From assembly GCF_030124145.1 (NCBI RefSeq), contig NZ_JASKMS010000033.1:1-64000 (forward strand): a stretch of DNA of 64,000 nucleotides, in the 5' to 3' direction. Numbering within the stretch: position 1 is the stretch's first letter; each line of letters starts with the position of its first letter. The position numbers were made by a program, and so were the translations under genes. The DNA is from Streptomyces sp. 378. Lineage in GTDB: Bacteria; Actinomycetota; Actinomycetes; Streptomycetales; Streptomycetaceae. The notes under the pieces are model-generated. The model searched no databases. It was not told the DNA's origin and saw only the letters and a list, made by a program, of their open reading frames with translations. This document shows, piece after piece, positions 1 through 8,354 of the stretch.

Positions 1-171
1 GTCGATACGGACGGACGTGACCGCCGCACCCGGGATCGAGGACAGGAGCGTACGGCGCAGGGAATTGCCGAGGGTGTAACCGAAGCCCGGCTCCAGCGGC
101 TCGATCACGAACCGGGAGCGGAACTCGTCGACGACCTCTTCGGTCAACGAGGGACGCTGAGCAATCAGCAT
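1..171 (-). CDS. rpoA: RNA polymerase alpha subunit (N-terminal 57 residues only)
   Basis: The alpha subunit dimerises to nucleate RNA polymerase assembly. Only the first 57 codons lie in the window, starting at the ATG at 171 and running off the left edge. The protein begins MLIAQRPSLTEE and contains the conserved GFGYTLGNSLRRTLLSS segment of the alpha N-terminal domain, which contacts beta and beta-prime. It follows rpsK after a 255-bp spacer with no rpsD between them, the arrangement known for Streptomyces. Identity is secure; nothing can be said of the C-terminal domain. Confidence 0.97.
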   Translation of the reverse strand, partial: MLIAQRPSLTEEVVDEFRSRFVIEPLEPGFGYTLGNSLRRTLLSSIPGAAVTSVRID

Positions 172-323
172 GTGTGGATCAGATCCTTCAGTCGTGGGCG
201 CCCGCTATTTGACACCCGACGTGAGCCGTCCCCGGCACAAAAGGGACGGGTACTGCAAGGGTACGGGCGATACGGCCCCTTTACGGAGCCGTACCGCCCG
301 AAGACCGTGAACCCGAAGGCGTC

Positions 324-461
324 GCGTCAGACGCGGCGGCGCTTCGGCGGGCGGCAGCCGTGCTGCGACATTGCGGGGGGCGACCCCCGCACCCCCAGCA
401 GGATGCCGACCGGCTGAGCCGATGCGTCAGACGCGGCGGCGCTTCGGCGGGCGGCAGCCGT
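324..461. repeat. 38-bp direct repeat, copy of the rpsK 3' end
   Basis: Positions 324-361 and 424-461 are identical over 38 bases, exactly 100 bases apart. The right copy is the end of rpsK (codons for GCRPPKRRRV and the stop); the left copy lies in the rpsK-rpoA spacer and still encodes the same tail in a minus-strand frame. A short hairpin (TGCGGGG-N-CCCCGCA type, about 372-391) sits between the copies. Confidence 0.9.
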
Positions 462-831
462 TGTGCGGGGTCGGCGTGACGTCCTGGATCGAGCCGACCT
501 CGAGGCCGGTCGCCTGGAGGGAGCGGATCGCGGTCTCACGACCGGAGCCCGGGCCCTTGACGAAGACGTCGACCTTGCGCATGCCGTGCTCCTGGGCGCG
601 GCGGGCAGCCGACTCGGCGGCCATCTGCGCGGCGAACGGCGTGGACTTCCGGGAGCCCTTGAAGCCGACGTGGCCGGCGGAGGCCCAGGAGATCACGTTA
701 CCGGACGGGTCCGTGATCGAGACGATCGTGTTGTTGAACGTGCTCTTGATGTGCGCGTGGCCGTGAGCGACGTTCTTCTTTTCCTTGCGGCGCACCTTCT
801 TGGCAGCGCCCTGACGACCCTTGGGGGGCAT
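427..831 (-). CDS. rpsK: 30S ribosomal protein S11
   Basis: S11 lies on the platform of the 30S subunit and helps shape the mRNA path near the E site. The 134-residue product has the family core, including HIKSTFNNTIVSITD, KGPGSGRETAIRSL and the basic tail GCRPPKRRRV. Start is the ATG at 831. It lies 64 bp downstream of rpsM and belongs to the alpha operon. Its last 38 bases are duplicated 100 bp downstream, in the spacer before rpoA. Confidence 0.98.
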   Translation of the reverse strand: MPPKGRQGAAKKVRRKEKKNVAHGHAHIKSTFNNTIVSITDPSGNVISWASAGHVGFKGSRKSTPFAAQMAAESAARRAQEHGMRKVDVFVKGPGSGRETAIRSLQATGLEVGSIQDVTPTPHNGCRPPKRRRV

Positions 832-895
832 CTATAACTCCTACGGGAGGTGGTCGGTCCTACAGCGAAGACCGTGGACAGGCGTCCGCTGTGGA

Positions 896-1276
896 CTACT
901 TCTTGCCCGGCTTCTTCTTGCCGGCGATGGCGCGACGCGGGCCCTTGCGGGTACGAGCGTTGGTGCTGGTGCGCTGACCGCGGACGGGCAGACCACGACG
1001 GTGACGGAGACCCTGGTAGGTACCGATCTCGACCTTGCGGCGGATGTCGGCCTGGACCTCGCGGCGGAGGTCACCCTCGGTCTTGATGTTGTTGTCGACG
1101 TACTCGCGGATCGCGACCAGCTGCTCCTCGGAGAGGTCCCGAACACGGGTGTTCGGGTCCACGCCGGTGGCGGCCAGCGTCTGCTGGGAGAGAGTCCGGC
1201 CGATGCCGAACACGTAGGTGAGGGCGATCTCCACGCGCTTTTCGCGCGGGATGTCAACACCGGAAACGCGTGCCAT
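896..1276 (-). CDS. rpsM: 30S ribosomal protein S13
   Basis: S13 sits in the head of the 30S subunit, touches the P-site tRNA and forms bridges to the 50S subunit. The 126-residue product begins MARVSGVDIPREKRVEIALTY, has the helix-two-turn-helix core, the RGLRHRRGLPVRGQRT motif and the lysine-rich tail GKKKPGKK. It is the first gene of the alpha operon proper, preceded by 194 bp of leader after rpmJ. Confidence 0.98.
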   Translation of the reverse strand: MARVSGVDIPREKRVEIALTYVFGIGRTLSQQTLAATGVDPNTRVRDLSEEQLVAIREYVDNNIKTEGDLRREVQADIRRKVEIGTYQGLRHRRGLPVRGQRTSTNARTRKGPRRAIAGKKKPGKK

Positions 1277-1470
1277 TCAATGGCTCCAGTTGCTTGTCGG
1301 AGGTCTTCCGCAGAACCGACTCCCAGCCGCCGTACCAGGTACGAACTGGGTCCCCAGCCTCCGAACCGGGGGTGTCAGGCGAACGCTCGTTCCCCTGGGT
1401 CCTGCGTATGAACAAATTCAGCTTGCGTCGCGCGAAACCCTGCGATGAATGCAGAGGGATCGGTCGTGCG

Positions 1471-1584
1471 TCAGCCCTGGCGCTGCTTGTGGCGCGGGTT
1501 GTCGCAGATGACCATGACCCGGCCGTGACGGCGGATCACCCTGCACTTGTCGCAGATCTTCTTGACGCTCGGCTTGACCTTCAT
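1471..1584 (-). CDS. rpmJ: 50S ribosomal protein L36
   Basis: L36 is a 37-residue zinc-ribbon protein of the large subunit. The sequence begins MKVKPSVKKICDKCRVIRR and continues to CDNPRHKQRQG, so the three Cys and one His ligands of the zinc-binding (C+) form are all present. Start is the ATG at 1584, chosen over a longer upstream frame because it gives the standard family length. It follows infA by 64 bp, the usual infA-rpmJ-rpsM order. Confidence 0.97.
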   Translation of the reverse strand: MKVKPSVKKICDKCRVIRRHGRVMVICDNPRHKQRQG

Positions 1585-1648
1585 GGTGAGGTTCTCCGGG
1601 TCAGTGCCGGCAGTCCCACCGCACGCGGCGGTGGGACACAGGCAAGAT

Positions 1649-1870
1649 CTACTTGTAGCGGTAGACGATCCGGCCACGCGTCAGGTCGTACGGAGACAGC
1701 TCCACCACGACCCGGTCGTCAGGGAGGATGCGGATGTAGTGCATGCGCATCTTGCCGCTGATGTGTGCCAGGACCTGGTGGCCGTTCTGGAGCTCGACCT
1801 TGAACATGGCGTTCGGAAGAGACTCGACGACAGTGCCCTCGATCTCGATGGCACCTTGCTTCTTGGCCAC
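1649..1870 (-). CDS. infA: Translation initiation factor IF-1
   Basis: IF-1 occupies the 30S A site during initiation. The 73-residue product is a single S1-like OB fold beginning (M)AKKQGAIEIEGTVVESLPN, with NGHQVLAHISGKMRM and a C-terminal RGRIVYRYK. Start is the GTG at 1870, which gives the standard length; an upstream in-frame ATG at 1936 would add 22 unrelated residues. A 236-bp spacer separates it from map, leaving room for its own promoter. Confidence 0.97.
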   Translation of the reverse strand: MAKKQGAIEIEGTVVESLPNAMFKVELQNGHQVLAHISGKMRMHYIRILPDDRVVVELSPYDLTRGRIVYRYK

Positions 1871-2106
1871 GCTTCGCCCTTCGAATCGACTACCTTGATC
1901 GACTCTGTGCTGGCGCATGCAGGCATGCGGGTACACAAGAGCCGACGAGTCAGTCTACGACAGGGCCCTCGGAAACACGAATCGAGAGATCCTGCCCCGT
2001 GCCACAGATCCTTAAGCGCGCCCCGAAGGGACGCGAGGCTGTTCGACACGCGGCTCCACCGCATGGGCGCGGACAGCCCCTACGGGCCCGCAGCCGCAGA
2101 CGGTGC

Positions 2107-2943
2107 TCAGCCCAGCGGATCGGGCGCGGCGGCGATTCCCAGCTCGGCGAGCTTCGCCTTGCCCCCGTCGGGACACGTCAGCACCAGCGGGCCCTCCTCC
2201 GTCAGCGCGACGGAGTGCTCCCAGTGGGAGGACCAGGTGCCGTCCGTCGTGATGACGGTCCAGTCGTCCTGGAGGACCTCCGTCTTCGGCGTCCCCAGGG
2301 ACACCATCGGCTCGATCGCGAGGCAGAAGCCGGGCACCAGCTTCGGGCCCTTGCCGCGCCGCCGGTCGACGTAGTTCAGCAGGTGCGGGTCCATGTGCAT
2401 CTCGGTGCCGATGCCGTGGCCGCCGTAGTCCTCGATGATCCCGTACTTGCCGCCGCCGGGCTTGGGCTGGCGGCGGATGTAGGTCTCGATGGCCCGGGAG
2501 ACGTCGACCAGGCGGTTGCCCTGCTTCATGGCGGCGATGCCGGCCCACATCGACTCCTCGGTCACCCGGGAGAGCTCGACGAGCTCCGGAGCGTGACCGG
2601 AGCCCACGAAGGCCGTGTAGGCCGCGTCGCCGTGCCAGCCGTCGATGATCGCGCCGCAGTCGATGGAGATGACGTCCCCGTCCTTGAGGACGACGTCGTC
2701 GGAGGGGATTCCGTGGACGACGACCTCGTTGACCGAGGTGCAGATGGTCGCGGGGAAGCCGCCGTAGCCGAGGAAGTTCGGCTTGGCGTTGTGCTCGGCG
2801 AGCACCTTGCGCGCGACCTGGTCCAGATCCTTCGTCGTGGCCCCGGGCACGGCGGCCTCACGGGTCGCCGCGTGAATGGCTGCGACCACCAGCCCCGCCT
2901 CACGCATCTTGGCGATCTGCTCGGGGGTCTTGATCTGCACCAT
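2107..2943 (-). CDS. map: Methionine aminopeptidase, type I
   Basis: Removes the N-terminal methionine from nascent proteins in the cytosol using two metal ions. The 278-residue product has the pita-bread fold signatures: SIDCGAIIDGWHGDAA with the first metal aspartates, GHGIGTEMHMDP with the metal-binding histidine, and GFCLAIEPM with the glutamate. Start MVQIKTPEQIAKMREAG at 2943 matches family N-termini. It is the last gene of a secY-adk-map unit, a common arrangement. Confidence 0.97.
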   Translation of the reverse strand: MVQIKTPEQIAKMREAGLVVAAIHAATREAAVPGATTKDLDQVARKVLAEHNAKPNFLGYGGFPATICTSVNEVVVHGIPSDDVVLKDGDVISIDCGAIIDGWHGDAAYTAFVGSGHAPELVELSRVTEESMWAGIAAMKQGNRLVDVSRAIETYIRRQPKPGGGKYGIIEDYGGHGIGTEMHMDPHLLNYVDRRRGKGPKLVPGFCLAIEPMVSLGTPKTEVLQDDWTVITTDGTWSSHWEHSVALTEEGPLVLTCPDGGKAKLAELGIAAAPDPLG

Positions 2944-3074
2944 GGGAGCTACGGCCTTTCTGGACCTTCGGCGACTGCGGACGCCTTCAACGATACGGGG
3001 CCGTGCACCCGACCCCGCCCACACAGCAGCCGCGGCCCCCGAGGGGAACCGCGGCCGTAGCTGCGTACGGACGA

Positions 3075-3737
3075 CTACTTGTCGTCCTCGCCACGCTTGA
3101 GCGCCTCCATGGCACGCGTCGTGACGTCCTCCACCTTGCCGAGCGCCGAGATCGTGACCACCAGGCCCTGGGCCTTGTAGTAGTCGATGATCGGCTCGGT
3201 CTGGGTGTGGTAGACCTCCAGCCGCGTCCGCACGGTCTCCTCGGAGTCGTCGTCCCGCTGGTACAGCTCGCCGCCGCAGACGTCGCAGACGCCGTCCTTG
3301 GCCGGCTGCTTGTACGTCACGTGGAAGACGTGCGAGGAGTCGTTGCGGCAGATGCGGCGGCCGGCGATCCGCTTGACGACCTCGTCCTCGGGGACCTCCA
3401 GGTCCAGCACCGCGTCGAGCTGCATGCTCTCGGTCTCGAGGAGCTCGTCGAGCGCCTCGGCCTGCGACACGTTGCGGGGGAAGCCGTCCAGCAGGAAACC
3501 GTTCTCGGCGTCCGGCTGCTCCATGCGGTCCTTCGCCATGGCGATGGTGACCTCGTCGGGCACCAGGTTGCCCGCGTCCATGTAGGACTTCGCCAGTTTG
3601 CCGAGTTCCGTCTGCCGACTGATGTTGGCCCGGAACAGGTCGCCCGTGGAGATGTGCGGGATCGACAGGTTCTTGGCCAGGAACGCGGCCTGCGTTCCCT
3701 TACCGGCGCCCGGCGGCCCGACGAGGACGATACGCAT
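3075..3737 (-). CDS. adk: Adenylate kinase
   Basis: Catalyses ATP + AMP to 2 ADP. The 220-residue protein carries the P-loop GPPGAGKGTQ at residues 7-16, the AMP-binding FLLDGFPRNVSQAEALD, and a LID domain with paired cysteines (CRNDSS and CDVCGG), indicating the long, zinc-type LID. Its ATG overlaps the secY stop by one base, so translation is probably coupled. Confidence 0.98.
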   Translation of the reverse strand: MRIVLVGPPGAGKGTQAAFLAKNLSIPHISTGDLFRANISRQTELGKLAKSYMDAGNLVPDEVTIAMAKDRMEQPDAENGFLLDGFPRNVSQAEALDELLETESMQLDAVLDLEVPEDEVVKRIAGRRICRNDSSHVFHVTYKQPAKDGVCDVCGGELYQRDDDSEETVRTRLEVYHTQTEPIIDYYKAQGLVVTISALGKVEDVTTRAMEALKRGEDDK

Positions 3738-5050
3738 CAGCGGAGGAACCCTTCGTAATTGCGCTGCTGGAGCTGGCTCTCGATCTGCTTCACCGTCTCG
3801 AGACCGACACCCACGATGATCAGGATGCTCGTCCCGCCGAAGGGGAAGTTCTGGTTTGCCCCGAAACCGGCCAACGCCATCGTTGGCACAAGAGCGATCA
3901 GCCCCAAGTACAGCGAACCCGGCCAGGTGATCCGGTTGAGCACGTACGACAGGTACTCAGCGGTCGGTCGGCCAGCCCGGATGCCCGGGATGAAGCCACC
4001 ATACTTCTTCATGTTGTCCGCGACTTCCTCGGGGTTGAACGAGATGGCCACGTAGAAGAAGGCGAAGAAGATGATCAGGAGGAAGTAGAGGACCATGTGC
4101 ATCGGGGCGTCCGGCAGCGCGAGGTTCTTCTCGATCCAGATCTTCCAGCCGGAGTTGCCTCCGGCGAACTGTGCGATCAGCGCCGGGATGTAGAGCAGCG
4201 ATGACGCGAAGATCACCGGGATGATGCCGGCCTGGTTGACCTTCAGCGGGATGTACGTCGAGGTACCCCCGTAGGACCGGCGGCCGATCATGCGCTTCGC
4301 GTACTGGACGGGAATCCGGCGCTGAGCCTGCTCGACGAAGACCACCAAGCCGATCACGACGAGGCCGACCAGGACGACCGTGCCGAACTCGATCCAGCCG
4401 TCGGCCAGGGAGCCCTGCTCCTTGATGGCCCACAGGGCGGACGGGAAGGTGGCGGCGATCGAGATGAACATCAGGATCGACATGCCGTTGCCGATACCGC
4501 GGTCGGTGATGAGCTCACCGAGCCACATCACGGCCGCCGTACCGGCGGTCATCGTGATGACCATGGTGATGGTGACGAAGACCGACTGGTCCGGCACGAT
4601 CTGGCTGGCCACCGGGCAGCCCGAGAACAGGGCACCGCTGCGGGCGGTGGCGACGAGGCCGGTGCCCTGGAGGATGGCGAGGGCGATCGTCAGGTAACGC
4701 GTGTACTGCGTGATCTTCGCCGTACCGGCCTGGCCCTCTTTCTTGAGGGCTTCCAGACGCGGGATCACCACGGTCAGCAACTGCAGAATGATGCTCGCCG
4801 TGATGTACGGCATGATGCCCAGGGCGAAGATCGTGATCTGCAGCAGCGCGCCACCGCTGAACATGTTGACCAGGCCGAAGAGACCCTGGTTGGCCTGGGC
4901 GTTGTCGATACAGGTCTGGACGTTCCGGTAGTCGACGCCTGGGATCGGGATGTGTGTACCGACCCGGAAGACCACGATGATGCCGAGCGTGAAGAGCAGC
5001 TTCTTGCGCAGGTCGGGCGTCTTGAACGCCCGGGCGAACGCGGTGAGCAC
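3737..5050 (-). CDS. secY: Protein translocase channel subunit SecY
   Basis: Central pore of the Sec translocon in the cytoplasmic membrane. The 437-residue protein begins MLTAFARAFKTPDLRKKLLFTL and has ten hydrophobic segments, the plug-region FSGGALLQITIFALGIMPYI, and the cytoplasmic loop VNQAGIIPVIFASS. A hairpin at 5218-5249 separates it from rplO upstream, so secY-adk-map can be transcribed from a promoter in the 235-bp spacer. Confidence 0.98.
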   Translation of the reverse strand: MLTAFARAFKTPDLRKKLLFTLGIIVVFRVGTHIPIPGVDYRNVQTCIDNAQANQGLFGLVNMFSGGALLQITIFALGIMPYITASIILQLLTVVIPRLEALKKEGQAGTAKITQYTRYLTIALAILQGTGLVATARSGALFSGCPVASQIVPDQSVFVTITMVITMTAGTAAVMWLGELITDRGIGNGMSILMFISIAATFPSALWAIKEQGSLADGWIEFGTVVLVGLVVIGLVVFVEQAQRRIPVQYAKRMIGRRSYGGTSTYIPLKVNQAGIIPVIFASSLLYIPALIAQFAGGNSGWKIWIEKNLALPDAPMHMVLYFLLIIFFAFFYVAISFNPEEVADNMKKYGGFIPGIRAGRPTAEYLSYVLNRITWPGSLYLGLIALVPTMALAGFGANQNFPFGGTSILIIVGVGLETVKQIESQLQQRNYEGFLR

Positions 5051-5217
5051 GGTGCCTCCTGCGACCCCCGCGCAACTGCGTCAAGGGTGACGGTCTTGAG
5101 GTTCGACGAATAGGTAACGGTCAACTGCCGCTCAGAGTGCCCGAAGTGAAGCACCCCGTGAAAAGAGGGCAGTGCAGGCCACCTTACCGGCGAGACTGCC
5201 GCCCTAGGAACGACCAA

Positions 5218-5249
5218 CCGGGGATACCCCATATGTGGAGTATCCCCGG
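5218..5249 (-). terminator. Hairpin between rplO and secY
   Basis: A 10-bp perfect inverted repeat (CCGGGGATAC / GTATCCCCGG) with a 12-base centre lies 37 bases past the rplO stop. On the minus strand it is followed by a modest T-containing run (TTGGTCGTTCC). It probably ends or weakens the spc transcript before secY; no run of Us is present, so efficiency is uncertain. Confidence 0.6.
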
Positions 5250-5285
5250 CCGGGATCGCTCAGGTCATCGAGATGCCTGTGGTGT

Positions 5286-5741
5286 TCAGACGAGCTCGGT
5301 GACGGAACCGCCGGCGGCGGTGATCTTCTCCTTGGCGGAGCCGGAGACGGCGTCGACCGTCACCTGCAGCGCCACGGAGATCTCGCCCTGGCCGAGGACC
5401 TTGACGAGGCTGTTCTTGCGAACGGCACCCTTGGCCACCAGACCCTCGACGGTGACCTCGCCACCCTCGGGGTAGAGCGCGGCCAGCTTGTCGAGGTTCA
5501 CGACCTGGAACTCGGTCTTGAACGGGTTCTTGAAGCCCTTCAGCTTCGGGAGACGCATGTGGAGGGGCATCTGGCCACCCTCGAAGCGCTCCGGAACCTG
5601 GTAACGGGCCTTCGTGCCCTTGGTACCACGACCAGCCGTCTTACCCTTCGACGCCTCACCACGACCCACACGGGTCTTGGCGGTCTTGGCGCCCGGGGCG
5701 GGACGGAGGTTGTGGATCTTGAGCGGGTTGTTCTCCGCCAT
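5286..5741 (-). CDS. rplO: 50S ribosomal protein L15
   Basis: Late-assembly protein of the large subunit. The 151-residue product has the glycine- and lysine-rich N-terminal extension (KTRVGRGEASKGKTAGRGTKG) that threads into 23S rRNA and the globular C-terminal domain. It follows rpmD after 2 bp in the spc operon. Confidence 0.98.
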   Translation of the reverse strand: MAENNPLKIHNLRPAPGAKTAKTRVGRGEASKGKTAGRGTKGTKARYQVPERFEGGQMPLHMRLPKLKGFKNPFKTEFQVVNLDKLAALYPEGGEVTVEGLVAKGAVRKNSLVKVLGQGEISVALQVTVDAVSGSAKEKITAAGGSVTELV

Positions 5742-5743
5742 GA

Positions 5744-5926
5744 TCAGTCGACCTCCTCGACCGTCACGAGGTGGCGGACGGTGTGCACCATGCCGCGGAA
5801 CTCGGGGCGGTCCTCCTTGACGACCTGCGTGTTGATGCCCTTGAGACCAAGGGAACGCAGGGTGTCACGGTGGTTCTGCTTGCTGCCGATGTACGACTTC
5901 GTCTGCGTGATCTTGAGCTGAGCCAT
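5744..5926 (-). CDS. rpmD: 50S ribosomal protein L30
   Basis: A 60-residue large-subunit protein beginning MAQLKITQTKSYIGSKQN, with the family GLKGINTQVV and VRHLVTVEEVD. The ATG at 5924-5926 overlaps the rpsE stop codon (TAATG), indicating translational coupling. The longer upstream frame is rejected because it runs into rpsE. Confidence 0.97.
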   Translation of the reverse strand: MAQLKITQTKSYIGSKQNHRDTLRSLGLKGINTQVVKEDRPEFRGMVHTVRHLVTVEEVD

Positions 5927-6534
5927 TACGCAGCACCAGCCCCGGCACGCGCACGCAGCAGAGCCGCGGGAGCGACGTCCTCGAGCGGCAGACCACGGCG
6001 GGCCGCGATCTCCTCGGGACGCTGCAGACCCTTCAGGGCCGCCACGGTCGCGTGCACGATGTTGATCGCGTTCGACGAACCGAGCGACTTCGACAGGATG
6101 TCGTGCACACCGGCGCACTCGAGCACGGCACGCACCGGACCACCGGCGATAACGCCGGTACCGGGGGAAGCAGGCTTGAGCAGGACGACGCCCGCGGCCT
6201 TCTCGCCCGTGATCGGGTGCGGGATGGTGCCCTGGATGCGGGGGACCTTGAAGAAGTGCTTCTTGGCCTCCTCAACACCCTTGGCGATGGCGGCCGGCAC
6301 CTCCTTGGCCTTGCCGTATCCGACACCCACGGTGCCGTCACCGTCGCCCACCACGACCAGCGCGGTGAAGCTGAAGCGACGACCACCCTTCACAACCTTG
6401 GCGACGCGGTTGATCGCGACGACGCGCTCAACGTAAGCGGTCTTCTCGGCGGCAGCTGCGCCGCCGTCACGGCCCTTCCGGTCCCGCCGCTCGCCGCCAC
6501 CGGCACCGCCACCGCGGCGCTGGGGTCCAGCCAT
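5926..6534 (-). CDS. rpsE: 30S ribosomal protein S5
   Basis: S5 is at the mRNA entry tunnel and affects decoding fidelity. The 202-residue protein has a glycine-rich, charged N-terminal extension of about 35 residues, the double-stranded-RNA-binding-like domain (ERVVAINRVAKVVKGGRRFSF) and the C-terminal domain (KPASPGTGVIAGGPVRAVLE). The residues where spectinomycin-resistance changes usually map look like the normal sensitive type. Confidence 0.98.
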   Translation of the reverse strand: MAGPQRRGGGAGGGERRDRKGRDGGAAAAEKTAYVERVVAINRVAKVVKGGRRFSFTALVVVGDGDGTVGVGYGKAKEVPAAIAKGVEEAKKHFFKVPRIQGTIPHPITGEKAAGVVLLKPASPGTGVIAGGPVRAVLECAGVHDILSKSLGSSNAINIVHATVAALKGLQRPEEIAARRGLPLEDVAPAALLRARAGAGAA

Positions 6535-6600
6535 TGGAATTACCTCTCTCTGTTTCCGCTAGCTACGCGCCAACGTTTTGTCGCTGACGCGACGGGCGAC

Positions 6601-6984
6601 TCAGAACTTGAGTCCGGCCTCGCGGGCGGCGTCCGCCAGGGCGGCGATGCGCCCCGCGTACTGGTTACCACCACGGTCGAACACGACGGCCTCGACACCG
6701 GCGGCCTTGGCGCGCTCGGCGACCAGGGCGCCGACCTGCTTGGCCTGCGCGGACTTGTCGCCCTCGCCACCGCGGATCGAGGTGTCCAGGGTGGACGCCG
6801 ACGCAAGGGTGTGCCCCTTGATGTCGTCGATCACCTGGGCCACGATGTGGCGGTTCGAGCGGGTAACGACCAGACGCGGACGCTCCGCCGTACCGTTGAT
6901 GTGCTTACGGATCCGGATGTGGCGGCGCTTGATCGCGGCGCGCTTGTAGGCGTCGCCCTTAAGGATCTTCTGTCCGTATGCCAT
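6601..6984 (-). CDS. rplR: 50S ribosomal protein L18
   Basis: L18 binds 5S rRNA with L5. The 127-residue product has the basic N-terminus (KGDAYKRAAIKRRHIRIRKH), then PRLVVTRSNRHIVAQVIDD and the C-terminal GRIAALADAAREAGLKF. It lies 3 bp after rplF in the spc operon. Confidence 0.98.
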   Translation of the reverse strand: MAYGQKILKGDAYKRAAIKRRHIRIRKHINGTAERPRLVVTRSNRHIVAQVIDDIKGHTLASASTLDTSIRGGEGDKSAQAKQVGALVAERAKAAGVEAVVFDRGGNQYAGRIAALADAAREAGLKF

Positions 6985-6987
6985 GGC

Positions 6988-7527
6988 TTACTTACCCGCC
7001 TTTCCGACCTTGCGGCGGATGACTTCGCCCTCGTACTTGACGCCCTTGGCCTTGTACGGGTCGGGCTTGCGGAGCTTGCGGATGTTGGCCGCGACCTCGC
7101 CGACCTTCTGCTTGTCGATGCCCTCGACCGAGAAACGGGTCGGGGACTCCACCTTGAAGGTGATGCCCTCGGGGGCCTCGACCAGGATCGGGTGGCTGTA
7201 GCCGAGGGAGAACTCCAGGTTGGAGCCCTTGGCCACGACACGGTAACCGACACCGCTGATTTCGAGCTTCTTGACGTATCCCTGGGTCACACCGGTGATC
7301 ATGTTCGCCACCAGCGTGCGGGACAGGCCGTGCAGGGCCTTGCTCTGCCGCTCGTCGTTGGGCCGCAGCACCTGAAGGGTGCCGTCCTCGGCCTTCGCGA
7401 TGTCGATCGGCGCGATGACGGTGTGGGTCAGTTCGCCCTTGGGGCCCTTGACCGCGACCGTACGGCCGTCGATGGTGACGTCCACGCCGGCGGGAACCGG
7501 GATGGGGAGCTTGCCGATACGCGACAT
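6988..7527 (-). CDS. rplF: 50S ribosomal protein L6
   Basis: L6 lies near the factor-binding site of the 50S subunit and is built of two repeated domains. The 179-residue protein starts MSRIGKLPIPVPAGVDV and carries the signature PDPYKAKGVKYEGE near the C-terminus. It follows rpsH after 24 bp. Confidence 0.98.
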   Translation of the reverse strand: MSRIGKLPIPVPAGVDVTIDGRTVAVKGPKGELTHTVIAPIDIAKAEDGTLQVLRPNDERQSKALHGLSRTLVANMITGVTQGYVKKLEISGVGYRVVAKGSNLEFSLGYSHPILVEAPEGITFKVESPTRFSVEGIDKQKVGEVAANIRKLRKPDPYKAKGVKYEGEVIRRKVGKAGK

Positions 7528-7551
7528 TGCTGTCTCTCCTCCGTTCCCGAA

Positions 7552-7950
7552 TTACCAGACGTAGGCGAGGACTTCCCCACCCACGCCCTTCTTCTGCGCC
7601 TGCTTGTCGGTCAGGAGCCCGTGGGACGTGGAGATGATCGCCACGCCCAGGCCGCCCAGAACCTTCGGCAGATTGGTGGACTTCGCGTACACCCGGAGAC
7701 CGGGCTTCGAGATCCGCTTGATGCCCGCGATGGAGCGCTCACGGTTGGGGCCGAACTTCAGCTCCAGGACGAGGTTCTTGCCGACCTCGGCGTCCTCGAC
7801 CTTCCAGCCCGTGATGAAGCCCTCCTGCTGGAGGATCTCCGCGATGTGCGACTTGATCTTGGACGCCGGCATCGTCACGGAGTCGTGGTACGCCGAGTTC
7901 GCGTTCCGCAGACGCGTCAGCATGTCTGCGATCGGATCAGTCATGGTCAT
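7552..7950 (-). CDS. rpsH: 30S ribosomal protein S8
   Basis: Primary 16S rRNA-binding protein and, in E. coli, the repressor of the spc operon. The 132-residue product begins MTMTDPIADMLTRLRNANSAY and has the C-terminal STSHGLLTDKQAQKKGVGGEVLAYVW signature in part. Start is the ATG at 7950; an upstream in-frame start would add 45 unrelated residues. A 213-bp spacer with a long hairpin lies between rpsN and this gene, unusual in an otherwise tight operon. Confidence 0.97.
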   Translation of the reverse strand: MTMTDPIADMLTRLRNANSAYHDSVTMPASKIKSHIAEILQQEGFITGWKVEDAEVGKNLVLELKFGPNRERSIAGIKRISKPGLRVYAKSTNLPKVLGGLGVAIISTSHGLLTDKQAQKKGVGGEVLAYVW

Positions 7951-8063
7951 GAATTGGCCTGTGGCCTCTCTCGCCGGGGTTTCCTGGTGCGCCATCCCTC
8001 TCCCCGATCCGAGACGGGACGGGTGCGGCGCGGTGGACCTACGGCGTAGTAAGTCGTAAGGGC

Positions 8064-8120
8064 GGCGGCAGACGCCCAACCCCACAAGCCTAAGGCATGT
8101 GGGCTGGGCGTCCTGCCGCC
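8064..8120 (-). promoter_or_regulatory. Long hairpin in the rpsN-rpsH spacer
   Basis: The two arms (about 8064-8086 and 8098-8120) pair over roughly 22 positions with a few bulges, around an 11-base loop. On the minus strand the hairpin is 43 bases past the rpsN stop, with only a short T-containing run after it. It could be an attenuator, a processing site, or a binding site for an autoregulatory ribosomal protein such as S8; the sequence alone does not decide. Confidence 0.6.
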
Positions 8121-8163
8121 CCGGATGCTTACCGAGAGTCCTGCAAATCCCTTAAAAGGGGGA

Positions 8164-8349
8164 TTACCAGGAGCTCTTGGTCACGCCCGGCAGCTCGCCG
8201 CGGTGAGCCATCTCACGAAGGCACACGCGGCACAGGCCGAACTTGCGGTACACGGAGTGCGGGCGGCCGCAGCGCTGGCAGCGGGTGTAGCCACGCACAC
8301 CGAACTTGGGCTTGCGAGCAGCCTTAGCGATCAGAGCCTTCTTCGCCAT
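8164..8349 (-). CDS. rpsN: 30S ribosomal protein S14, zinc-binding type (type Z)
   Basis: Short S14 of 61 residues, beginning MAKKALIAKAARKPKFGVRGY. The zinc ligands are intact as CQRC and CRVC separated by 12 residues, marking the C+ form. Start is the ATG at 8349. Streptomyces often keep a second, zinc-free S14 elsewhere in the genome; none is in this window. Confidence 0.97.
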   Translation of the reverse strand: MAKKALIAKAARKPKFGVRGYTRCQRCGRPHSVYRKFGLCRVCLREMAHRGELPGVTKSSW

Positions 8350-8354
8350 CTCGC

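Noticed and set aside
172..426. Small gene in the rpsK-rpoA spacer
   Set aside because: The ORFs here come from the duplicated rpsK tail and GC-rich filler, with no start signals.
5926..5928. Frameshift between rpsE and rpmD
   Set aside because: The TAATG overlap is normal translational coupling; both proteins are full length.
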